This document shows positions 16,700 to 26,400 of a DNA stretch of 64,000 nucleotides, piece by piece. Position numbers and translations under genes: made by a program. The DNA comes from Candidatus Berkiella aquae. GTDB taxonomy: Bacteria > Pseudomonadota > Gammaproteobacteria > Berkiellales > Berkiellaceae. Under the pieces are notes generated by a model. It was not told where the DNA came from. It did not search any database and saw nothing but the letters and a program-made list of their open reading frames with translations. Where the stretch lies: contig NZ_LKAJ02000001.1 of assembly GCF_001431295.2 (NCBI RefSeq), positions 1,178,001 through 1,242,000 of the forward strand, in the 5' to 3' direction. Position 1 is the first letter of the stretch; the number at the start of each line of letters is the position of its first letter.

Positions 16700-18175
16700 A
16701 TGAATACAACAACAATTATAGCCTTTACTAGCTATCTCTTTCTCGTCGTTATGGTCGCAGTCGTTGCATATCGCATCACTCGTAATCTTTCTGACTTTGT
16801 TTTAGGGGGGCGTCAGCTAGGAGGCCCCGTTGCTGCACTAAGCGCAGGCGCTTCTGATATGAGTGCTTGGCTACTTCTAGGGCTACCGGGGGCGGTTTTT
16901 GTTTTTGGCTTAAATCAAATTTGGTTACCCATTGGGTTAACCCTTGGAGCTTTCGTCAGCTGGCGTTTCATCGCAAAGCCATTACGGGTTTTCTCAGAAC
17001 TGGCTAATGACTCTTTAACGGTTCCTGCCTTCTTAGATAATCGCTTTTTTGATCAATCGGGTATTATTCGGGTATCACTAGCCTTAGTTACTTTATTCTT
17101 CTTTGCCTTTTATACCGCCTCTGGCTTAGTGGGCGGGGCAATGCTCTTAGAGCGATTTAATCTTACGTTCGATCAAGCCCTATTACTGGGGACAACGATC
17201 ATTGTTGCTTATACCTTTGTGGGTGGCTTTTTAGCAGTGAGTTGGACTGATTTTTTCCAGGGCACTTTAATGTTTATTTGCTTATTAGTTGTTCCCTTTG
17301 TGGCCACTCATGAATTTGGTGGCTGGGACAAAATGGTAAGTACTATTGCTCAGTATGGCGAGCATCGTTTAAATCCCTTTACCGATTTTGATGGCAAGTT
17401 ATTATTAAACTTAATGGCTTGGGGGTTAGGTTACTTGGGCACCCCGCATATCCTGGTACGTTTTATGGCGGTGAAAACAACCCGTGATATTCCGATAGCA
17501 AGACGAATTTGTTTGTCGTGGATGAGTTTATCCATGGTGGGAGCGGTTCTCACCGGCTTTGTGGGAATTGCCTATTTTTCAGAAAAAACCAATATTGATC
17601 CAGAATCTATCTTTATTCTCTTTTCTCACCAGCTATTTTCACCTTGGCTAGCCGGTATTTTATTTGCGGCCATTTTATCAACGATTATGTGTGCTATCGA
17701 TTCACAGATGTTAGCCTCGACCAGTGCCCTGACAGAAGATATCTATCATCGTATGTTTCGCAAAAAAGCGAGCCAAAAAGAATTGATTTGGGTTGGGCGT
17801 GTGGGGATTATCGTGATTGCTGCGATTGCGTTACTGATGGCAATGCATCCTGATAGTTCGGTCATTAAACTGGTTGCTTTTGCCTGGGCAGGGTTGAGTG
17901 CCTCGTTTGGTCCTTCCGTCGTTGGGGCTTTGTTTTGGCGGCGAATGACGCGCAAGGGGGCTATTTGTGGTATTTTGCTTGGCGCTGTCACCGTGATCGT
18001 TTGGAAAATTATCCCCATCAAAACGGGGATCTTTAGTTTATATGAAATTATTCCAGGATTTGTGCTGGGTACCTTGGGCGTGGTTATTGGCAGTTTGTTA
18101 GACAAAGCACCAGACACCACTATCACAGAGCAATTTGATAAAGCTTGGCAATTAATTAAAAACACAGGTAATTAA
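16700..18175 (+). CDS. putP: sodium/proline symporter PutP
   Basis: This inner-membrane carrier of the solute:sodium symporter family has 491 residues and about 13 spans. The N-terminal FVLGGRQLGGPVAALSAGASDMSAWLLLGLPGA segment is diagnostic for PutP. Other family blocks are GGFLAVSWTDFFQG, LGTPHILVRFMA and STIMCAIDSQMLASTSALTEDIYH. It stops 1 nt before putA begins, so uptake and catabolism of proline are made from one message. Confidence 0.95.
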   Translation: MNTTTIIAFTSYLFLVVMVAVVAYRITRNLSDFVLGGRQLGGPVAALSAGASDMSAWLLLGLPGAVFVFGLNQIWLPIGLTLGAFVSWRFIAKPLRVFSELANDSLTVPAFLDNRFFDQSGIIRVSLALVTLFFFAFYTASGLVGGAMLLERFNLTFDQALLLGTTIIVAYTFVGGFLAVSWTDFFQGTLMFICLLVVPFVATHEFGGWDKMVSTIAQYGEHRLNPFTDFDGKLLLNLMAWGLGYLGTPHILVRFMAVKTTRDIPIARRICLSWMSLSMVGAVLTGFVGIAYFSEKTNIDPESIFILFSHQLFSPWLAGILFAAILSTIMCAIDSQMLASTSALTEDIYHRMFRKKASQKELIWVGRVGIIVIAAIALLMAMHPDSSVIKLVAFAWAGLSASFGPSVVGALFWRRMTRKGAICGILLGAVTVIVWKIIPIKTGIFSLYEIIPGFVLGTLGVVIGSLLDKAPDTTITEQFDKAWQLIKNTGN

Positions 18176-18176
18176 G

Positions 18177-21100
18177 ATGTTAGTCGTTAATAAAGAGATG
18201 CAAGCCATCGATAAACGTTATCGAATGGATGAAACCGAATGTGTAGCAGAAATTTTAAAAGAAGCAGTGCTTGATCCCACGCTTTTTCAAGCAGTTGACA
18301 CCAAAGCACGTCAACTGGTCGAAACCGTTAGGCAGAAACGGTTATCACAAAGTGGTATTGATGCTTTTATGTTTCAGTACGATCTTTCCAGTGAGGAAGG
18401 CATTGCACTGATGTGCTTAGCCGAAGCTTTATTACGCATTCCCGATAAAGAGACCGTAGATAGCTTAATCCGAGATAAATTAGCACAGGGAAATTGGCAA
18501 TCGCACGCAGGAAAAAGTCATTCCTTATTTGTTAATGCGGCAACTTGGGCGTTAATGCTGACAGGCAAAATCATCGATGTACCTTCGAGATTTTCCCGCC
18601 AAACTCATGAAAATAGCTTAACACAGGTCTTAAAACGTTTAGCAAGCAAAGGGGGAGAACCCATTGTTCGTCAAGCGATTAACCAAGCGATGAAAATTCT
18701 GGGGCGCCAATTTGTCATGGGGCGCACCATTAAGGGTGCCTTAAAACGCGCCAAACGCAAAGAAGAAAAAGGCTATCGATATTCCTTTGATATGTTGGGT
18801 GAAGCAGCTTATACCCAAGCCGATGCTGAAAAATACTTTGCAGCTTATCAAAAAGCGATAAGCGCCGTCGCAGAAGCAAGTAATGGCCGCGGCCCGATTC
18901 AAGGCCCTGGTATTTCTGTCAAATTATCTGCTTTACATCCACGCTATGTGATTGCCAAACGCGAACGTTTACATGCCGAGCTGTTACCTAAATTAAAAGA
19001 GCTGGTATTACAAGCAAAAGCGGCCAATATTGGCTTAACGATTGATGCAGAAGAAGCACATACGTTAATGATTTCGTTAGAGTTGATTGGGGAAGTGATT
19101 GATAGTGGCATTCTGGGTGAATGGCAAGGTTTTGGATTGGCGGTTCAGGCTTATCAAAAACGAGCGCCTGCGGTATTAGATTGGCTCATTATCAAAGCAC
19201 GCAAGGCAAAAGCGCATTTAATGGTACGTTTAGTAAAAGGGGCGTACTGGGATACCGAAATCAAATTAGCGCAAACCCAAGGGTTAAGTGGTTACCCTGT
19301 TTTCACTCGTAAAGTCGCAACCGATGTTAACTATATTGTTTGTGCGAAACGCATGCTCGCCGCTGCTGATGTAATTTATCCACAGTTTGCTACACACAAT
19401 GCTTTATCACTTTCGATTGTTTATGAATTAGCGAAACAGCAAGGCGTTGCTGATTACGAGTTTCAATGTTTGCATGGTATGGGTGATGCCCTTTACGATG
19501 AAATCGTCATGAATAAAGAAAATCCCAAACCATGTCGCGTCTATGCGCCGGTTGGAACGCATGAAGAATTATTAGCTTATCTTGTGCGTCGTTTATTAGA
19601 AAATGGCGCTAATAGCTCTTTTGTTAACCGCATTGTCGATGAAAAATTACCCATTGATGAGATGGTTGTTAATCCGGTCGATAAATTAGCGGCATTAGCA
19701 AGCAAGCCGCACCCTGGTATTCCTTTACCTAAAGATTTATTTCAACCTAACCGTGCCAATTCTAATGGTTTAGATTTAAATCGAGAATCAGCTTTTTTAC
19801 CGGTAATTGAGAAAATTGCACAGAATCGAGGCAAAGTCTATCAAGCCAAACCGACGACAATGGCACCCGGTAATCATCGAAATCTGAATGAAAGATCTTC
19901 GCCGATAGAACGAACGCATCATTTAGGGACGGTTGTATTAGCTAACCCCGCGGATATTGAAGAAACGCTCCAAAGTGCTAGTCGAGCATTGATGCAGTGG
20001 CAGTTTATTGATGCACAAACGCGCGCTAGTTATTTAGAAACGATGGCTAATCTATTAGAAGAACATGCTATCGAATTTTATAGTTTACTGACGTTTGAAG
20101 GTGGTAAAACGCTGGATGATGCGGTGAGCGAAGTTCGAGAAGCCATTGATTTTTGCCACTATTATGCCTTGCAAGCCAAATGTCATTTTCAAACACCGCA
20201 AACCCTGGTTGGTCCAACTGGTGAAGTGAATCAGCTGAGTTTACATGGTCGAGGTATTATTGCTTGTATTAGTCCATGGAACTTTCCCTTAGCCATTTTC
20301 TTAGGCCAGGTGAGTGCCGCTTTAGCTGCGGGTAATTGCGTGATTGCTAAACCTGCAAGTCAAACCGTTTTTATTGCTTCTCGTGCAATTGAATTATTAC
20401 ATCAAGCAGGTATCCCTAAAGGCGTTGTGCAATTGCTTCCGGGCAGTGGCGCTTTAGTCGGTAATGCCTTAATTAATGATGCACGAATTGCAGGGGTTGT
20501 GTTTACTGGCTCAACTGAAACCGCTCGAAATATCAATCAGCAATTAGCGGCGCGCAATGGTGTTATTGTGCCCTTTATTGCTGAAACAGGCGGGCAAAAC
20601 GCCATGATAGTGGATTCAAGTGCTTTATGCGAACAAGTAACTCAAGATGTGATCACTTCTGCTTTTCGTAGCGCAGGCCAACGTTGTTCTGCATTGCGAG
20701 TTTTATTTGTCCAAGAAGAAATTGCAGATAAATTGTTAACTATGATTCAAGGTGCCATGGCGGAATTAGCGATTGGTAACCCTGGCGTATTGGCAACAGA
20801 TGTTGGACCTGTGATTGATGAATCAGCACAAAAACAACTTTTGGCGCATAGTCTCAAAATGAAAGATCAAGCAAAATTACTGTTTGAAGTGCCCTTAAGT
20901 GAAGAATGTCAGAAAGGAACTTTTGTTGCGCCAAGATTATTTGAAATTTCCAGTCTTGATAAATTAACAGAAGAAGTCTTTGGGCCTATTTTGCATGTTG
21001 TGCGTTATCAACGTCATGAATTAGATGAGGTGATTGCACAAATCAATCGCACAGGCTTTGGTCTTACGATGGGGATCCATAGTCGCATCAATGAAACGAT

Positions 21101-21323
21101 TGATTACATTCGAGATCGGGTACGAGTCGGTAATTTATATGTTAATCGTAATATGATTGGCGCAGTCGTTGGTGTGCAACCTTTTGGTGGTGAAGGGTTA
21201 TCTGGCACCGGTCCCAAAGCGGGTGGTCCACATTATTTGCAACGCTTAGCAACAGAAAGAACCGTCTCTATCAATACAACAGCATCGGGTGGCAATGCAA
21301 CGCTTATGTCCTTAACAGAGTAA
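18177..21323 (+). CDS. putA: bifunctional proline dehydrogenase / P5C dehydrogenase PutA
   Basis: PutA oxidises proline to glutamate in two steps. The N-terminal half is the FAD proline dehydrogenase barrel (IDAEEAHTLMISLELI, VRLVKGAYWDTEIKLAQ, FATHNA). The C-terminal half is the aldehyde dehydrogenase: ISPWNFPLAIFLGQV, general base Glu803 in AETGGQNA, catalytic Cys837 in SAGQRCSALRV, and EEVFGPILHV. At 1048 residues it is the short type: the ribbon-helix-helix DNA-binding domain of the 1320-residue E. coli protein is absent, so it cannot autorepress put. Only two bases separate it from putP. Confidence 0.96.
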   Translation: MLVVNKEMQAIDKRYRMDETECVAEILKEAVLDPTLFQAVDTKARQLVETVRQKRLSQSGIDAFMFQYDLSSEEGIALMCLAEALLRIPDKETVDSLIRDKLAQGNWQSHAGKSHSLFVNAATWALMLTGKIIDVPSRFSRQTHENSLTQVLKRLASKGGEPIVRQAINQAMKILGRQFVMGRTIKGALKRAKRKEEKGYRYSFDMLGEAAYTQADAEKYFAAYQKAISAVAEASNGRGPIQGPGISVKLSALHPRYVIAKRERLHAELLPKLKELVLQAKAANIGLTIDAEEAHTLMISLELIGEVIDSGILGEWQGFGLAVQAYQKRAPAVLDWLIIKARKAKAHLMVRLVKGAYWDTEIKLAQTQGLSGYPVFTRKVATDVNYIVCAKRMLAAADVIYPQFATHNALSLSIVYELAKQQGVADYEFQCLHGMGDALYDEIVMNKENPKPCRVYAPVGTHEELLAYLVRRLLENGANSSFVNRIVDEKLPIDEMVVNPVDKLAALASKPHPGIPLPKDLFQPNRANSNGLDLNRESAFLPVIEKIAQNRGKVYQAKPTTMAPGNHRNLNERSSPIERTHHLGTVVLANPADIEETLQSASRALMQWQFIDAQTRASYLETMANLLEEHAIEFYSLLTFEGGKTLDDAVSEVREAIDFCHYYALQAKCHFQTPQTLVGPTGEVNQLSLHGRGIIACISPWNFPLAIFLGQVSAALAAGNCVIAKPASQTVFIASRAIELLHQAGIPKGVVQLLPGSGALVGNALINDARIAGVVFTGSTETARNINQQLAARNGVIVPFIAETGGQNAMIVDSSALCEQVTQDVITSAFRSAGQRCSALRVLFVQEEIADKLLTMIQGAMAELAIGNPGVLATDVGPVIDESAQKQLLAHSLKMKDQAKLLFEVPLSEECQKGTFVAPRLFEISSLDKLTEEVFGPILHVVRYQRHELDEVIAQINRTGFGLTMGIHSRINETIDYIRDRVRVGNLYVNRNMIGAVVGVQPFGGEGLSGTGPKAGGPHYLQRLATERTVSINTTASGGNATLMSLTE

Positions 21324-21340
21324 TTGCTATCTTATTTTTC

Positions 21341-21361
21341 GCACCAGCTTATGGCTGGTGC
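21341..21361. terminator. hairpin downstream of putA
   Basis: GCACCAGC (21341-21348) pairs with GCTGGTGC (21354-21361) around a 5-nt loop. No T-run follows on the plus strand, so it may be a weak terminator or an mRNA-stabilising structure. Confidence 0.5.
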
Positions 21362-21539
21362 CATCTTCAATTCATCATTGCGTTATAGGTCAGCATCTGT
21401 TTGATCAAATACTTTAAAAAGTTAACTAGATAAGATAACATCAAATTAGATCCTTGTGATCGACAGGATGTGTATTTACGCATTTTATGAAGGGAATCCA
21501 CTGAACTCAGAAAGAGTATAACAAAAGTGGGGGCCGACA

Positions 21540-23294
21540 ATGTTTAATAACAATAACAATAATAATAATAATGAGGGTAAGGGAAATATCGCTCATGAAG
21601 AAAGAGTCACTTTATTATCATTTGATGCAGATGTTCCCACCACTAAAGTTGCAGCTGAAGGGCATTCTCCGCATAAAGCGGTTGAGCCGAATGCCGACGA
21701 GCAAGGCGTTCCCAAAGATGGGCCCAAGGATGCGGAATCCGCTAAAGGGGAAGAACAACCTGCTATTCAAGAAGAGCCAAATCAAGCATCAGAGGAAGCA
21801 AAACCGCCGGTAAATGAATCGGGCGCCTCAGATACAAGCTCTTCTTCAGAGGTGGTTAAAATTGAATTAACCACGGAGCTTTTAATCGACGACGGTTCAC
21901 AAGAACTGTTTCGTATTTATCATAATAATAGTGCGATTGTGCAAGACCAGCCGCGTGATTTAGGGATCCCTCCCGTAGAATATCCCCCGGTACATATTGA
22001 GCCTACTTTAATTACGGCTGTAACGACGACAGAATCACCATCGTTACCCCCAAGGAGTAATGAATGTTGTTGCATGATAGATGAAGTGGTGCAAATTGTG
22101 CTTACTTCAGATGGAGAGGGAACGCATTCCGCTTCAGGTGCGGTTGTTTATACTTCTGAACTCGACGGTGAGAGTTATACCTATCAAGGGACGGTTGAGT
22201 GGTTTGGACAGAGCACCTCCGGTTCGCCTATTACTTCCAATACCTTTGAATTCTCATTAAGTTATACCAACTGTGAGTTTGAAAGTAGTGAAGGCAGTGA
22301 AAGCAGTGGTTCTTTCAAAGAGAGTTACTTAACGTTGACGTATAGTCATGAGCAGGGTAGTTCTAGCGTAACCGATATTTTTACTTTTTTTGCACCTAGT
22401 TTAGATTGTGACTGTAATTATACCCTACATTTTGATGAAGCTGGATTTGTTAACGAAATTTTGCAAAGTAATGCTTATTTCGGTCCAATTTCAGCGACTA
22501 ATTTCATTAATTTTTTACAAGACACTTCTTACTTTACCGATTGTGAGGGAAATAGTTATTTTTGGTATCAAAGTGGTATATACGAATCTTCTGCCACTGC
22601 ACCAGTCGTGCTAGATTTAACGGGTCATGGGATTAATCTTACCTCTGTGCAAGATGGGGTTGCTTATGATATGAATCAGGATGGTCAAAAAGGCGCAACC
22701 TCATGGATTGGAGAGGGTAATGGTTTTCTGATTTATGATGAAAACCAAGATCATACCGTCACCAATGCAAGTGAATTTATTTTAACCAGTTTCGTCCCTG
22801 AAGCAAAAACCGACTTAGAAGCATTGCGTTTAGGCTTTGATAGTAATAACGATAAAATTTTTAGTGCCGATGATGCAAAATGGAATCAATTTGGTGTGTG
22901 GGAAGATAAGAATCACGATGGTGTCGTCGATAAGGGCGAATATAATACGCTAGATCAATTAGGGATTAGCAGTATAGATTTAGTTTCCGATAATAATGTT
23001 CATATGGATAATGGCAATATTGTCAATGGTATCTCTTCTTTTACCTATGCCGATGGCTCTAAAGGGGCGGTTGCTGATGTCGCTTTACGAACCGAAGATG
23101 TACTGCAAAGTACTTCACAGGTAGATACATTATTAGCCGCTAATGATGCATCCAGTAGTCATGCGCCTAGTAGTCAAAGTGCAAGTTCATCTCCCCAAGA
23201 TGCGGCATCTGCACCTGTTGCCGCGGTTGATACGGTAACGCAGTCAACGCTTGAGCAAGTGGCGCAGCAAGCTGCTGTTGCGGCAGTTACGTAA
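21540..23294 (+). CDS. acidic protein with poly-Asn start and EF-hand-like calcium motifs
   Basis: The protein has 584 residues. The N-terminus is MF followed by nine Asn, then a Pro/Glu/Ala-rich low-complexity stretch to about 110. The middle is Ser/Thr-rich beta-type sequence with a CCC cluster. From about residue 360 the sequence VVLDLTGHGINL plus DMNQDGQKG, DENQDHTVTNASE (400-412), DSNNDKIFSADD (from 434) and DKNHDGVVDKGE (456-467) follows the layout of the C-terminal calcium-binding block in type I secreted RTX-like proteins and adhesins. The end is Ser/Ala-rich without charge. Secretion is likely but the route is not proven; no transporter genes are nearby. A GGGGG ribosome site precedes the ATG. 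Confidence 0.72.
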   Translation: MFNNNNNNNNNEGKGNIAHEERVTLLSFDADVPTTKVAAEGHSPHKAVEPNADEQGVPKDGPKDAESAKGEEQPAIQEEPNQASEEAKPPVNESGASDTSSSSEVVKIELTTELLIDDGSQELFRIYHNNSAIVQDQPRDLGIPPVEYPPVHIEPTLITAVTTTESPSLPPRSNECCCMIDEVVQIVLTSDGEGTHSASGAVVYTSELDGESYTYQGTVEWFGQSTSGSPITSNTFEFSLSYTNCEFESSEGSESSGSFKESYLTLTYSHEQGSSSVTDIFTFFAPSLDCDCNYTLHFDEAGFVNEILQSNAYFGPISATNFINFLQDTSYFTDCEGNSYFWYQSGIYESSATAPVVLDLTGHGINLTSVQDGVAYDMNQDGQKGATSWIGEGNGFLIYDENQDHTVTNASEFILTSFVPEAKTDLEALRLGFDSNNDKIFSADDAKWNQFGVWEDKNHDGVVDKGEYNTLDQLGISSIDLVSDNNVHMDNGNIVNGISSFTYADGSKGAVADVALRTEDVLQSTSQVDTLLAANDASSSHAPSSQSASSSPQDAASAPVAAVDTVTQSTLEQVAQQAAVAAVT

Positions 23295-23406
23295 TCTTTT
23301 ACTTGTAACATCTCGTTTTGATCCACTATTAAATAGTGTCATGAACTATTGAACTTTTATACTTGTCATAGTTATAAATATTTCATTTGATATTAAGGTG
23401 ATTCTA

Positions 23407-26400
23407 ATGCTAGGCACAGGTCAATATTCCCCTGAAAAAAATAAAACAAACTCAAAGCAAATGAAGTTTAAATATGATACCGAAGGTATGAGGTCAATAT
23501 TAAATGACCTTATTAAAATTGATAAAAATAAAAAGGGAAATGGTGAGTTTAAGAATAATCTAAGGGATGATTATGACGATATAAAGCAAGAATTGTTGCA
23601 ATCAATCGTTCCGTTTGATGTGCCTGAGAAAGCTGACATTGAGCAATTAGAACTAGAAATGCAAGAATTAAGAAAGAAAATGAGAGCTGCTCGTGAAGTG
23701 GATTCATTAGTTCCATCAGGAGAAGATGTAAAAAATTTACAAGAATTCAAGAGAAAAAAAGCACAACTGCAAGCAGCAAAAAAATCATTGGAAAAGTTGC
23801 AAAGAATTATTAAAGTGTTATTTGATTCTGAAGAAATAGAATCTTTGAAAGACACAATTAAGGAGCATATTGAAGACAAGGTGGAGTATGGTTCAGATGA
23901 TGCACTTTGGGAAATAGAGGATGCTATCAATAAATGGCTGCTAAAGGCCAAAAAAATTATTTTGGAAGAATTTCCTTTAGAATTTAATGAGGAAATGAAA
24001 GCTGTATTTGAAAAATTAGAAAAAAAAGATACGGAACGTTTCAAGCTATTGCATGTAGAACATGTGGTTAATTTAAAAAGAGCAGAAATTGCGGCAATGA
24101 CTCATCCTGGAGATGAAGGTCTGCAAAAAGCGATGCATAAAGCTTATGTTCTTTATCAGATTGAAACATCACAATTGCAATTTGATATTAGTCAGGCTAT
24201 ATCGAAAAACTCAAATGAATATGAAGAAAAAATCATTGCGTCAGCACTGGAGCCCATATTGGAGGAATTTTTAAGGGGCGAAACATTTGGTGCCTATGAA
24301 TTCAAATATCCAGAATCTGTTACAGATGAAATGCAACACTTACTAAGACACCATGTTGATTTACTTCAAGCAAGAGAAAAAAATGAAATAGCATTGGCAT
24401 ATTATCGTGAACAATTTGCCGCCTATAGCGAATTAACTGATAATTTAAAAGAATATGGCATTCGAGATCAAATGCAAGGAAAAGAATATGAACGTTTAAG
24501 GGAGTATTATGAAGGTGAAATGAAGAAAGCCATTGAAATTCAACAGCAATCTAATCAAAAACTTGCGATTATTATTGGAGATTTTATTGTCAAAAATTCT
24601 GTGAATGAAAATGATAAAGTGGTGAAAGGCATAAAACAGATGCTAGGTTCTGCCGCAAAGCAAGATTTGAATTATATCTTAACGCAGGCAGAAAAAGGGA
24701 CTGAATTAGGCTGGTTGCAATGGATATCAACCCAAACCTTTGCCGATCGCTGCAAACGAGGTATGGCAGGTTTAGTCGCGGCCGGGGGGGCTGGTGGTAT
24801 AGGAGGGGCCGTGACCGGTATGGGCATTTTCTCACCGGTAACGGCAACGGCGGGTATGCTAGGAGGTGGTTTACTAGGCGGTATTTTGGGTTTTATGTCG
24901 CCAGAGCTTGGTTCTCAAGCGAAAGAAAAAATCGCTGAATTGAAGGAAATGACGGTCACCTTTATATGGGGTGAGACTAACAAAATTAGTGCTGAATACT
25001 TTAAAGATCCGGTTGAAATGGCAGGCCTTAACCCCAAATATGAACCAACGGATCGAATGCGAGCAAAATGGGGTGAAAAAGGGGCCGACATTATTGCGTA
25101 TGCTTACGTGAACCTCTTATTTGATTTACATGTTAAATTACTCTACGGTGAACCAGAAAATAGAGATGAATTAAAACAACTCTATATGCATTTTTATCGT
25201 AATTATCAAATGCTAAGAGGAGATGCTAAAGAAATTGCGAATCTCTATAAACACGACAATTGGGGGGCTGATAGAGCTGAACTGCAAGTCAATGCAGCAA
25301 ACGGACTGAATCTTGAAGAACATCTTAAACATGATCTGGCAGCCATGATGTTGCTGGTTGAACATGAAGATAAAATTCATGCCAATAAAATCAGAAATGC
25401 AATTAATATGCTTGCTAATGGCATGAAAACACTTTCCCAAGATCAACAGTTGTTGTTGCAATTTCAAGAAGCGCCTGAAATCAAATTACTTCCATCAACA
25501 GTCTCCAGTAAAATGTTTGAGACAACGCTCTTAATTGAGGGGGCGCAAAAAGAACCTGAAAATAAAGCTGTAAAGAAAAGTGAAGAAAATGATGGTAAAG
25601 CTGAAATTGAAGAAGATCAATTAGTCATTGCTCCCGTGAAACAAGGGCAAATGGTTGTTAAAAAAACGGTGACGCCTTCACCCTCTAAAGCCATCGTGTC
25701 AATTAATAAAGAAGCAGTGAAGCAGCAAGAACTTATCATGACTTTGAAAGAACAAGCATTAGTTGTTGCACAAAATGAAGCTGAAAAGCAAAAGATTAAA
25801 AGCAAATTTAATAAAGTGGATGCTTTAACGCAAATTGCAGTGGGTAGCAAACAGACTGCTCTACATATTGAAAAAGCACAAGAAGGATTTATAGAAAAAA
25901 GTACCAAACTCAATGCTAATATGAACGTGACCAAAGCGGCAGATTGCTTAAAAGCACATGAGTATGAAAAATTTCAATTTTGGTTTGAAAATGTATTTTT
26001 GCCCAAATATAAAAGTAAAGATAATGTATCGCAAAAAGATGCCTTATCAAGAAAAATGCTAGATGATGAGGGTATATTGCAATATCAAGGAAAATCAATT
26101 TGGCATCTGCTTGCAGAAGACTCAATCGCTGGCAATGAAATGTTTTTATTTATGATGCGAAAATTGCGCGAAACAAACTTTGAGCCTTTTGCTAATTGTT
26201 TTGATTTTGATTATGTCGATGAGCATGGCATGAATGGTATTGTCTATGCAGCCTTATTAAGCAATCCTGAAAATAGTGAATTGCTGAATAGCTTTTTCAA
26301 AATAATGATACAGTCTTACCCCAATGATCTTACCGTCTGTAAACTAATGAATAAGACATTTGAAGATATTATTAGATTAAAAGCGCCCGGTGAATTGTTC

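Noticed and set aside
17746..18165. 139-codon minus-strand ORF
   Set aside because: Lies within putP in antisense and lacks any family motif or ribosome site.
23571..24044. 157-codon minus-strand ORF
   Set aside because: Antisense to coiled-coil coding sequence; Ser/Phe/Cys-rich composition is the usual shadow of Lys/Glu-rich genes and no ribosome site is seen.
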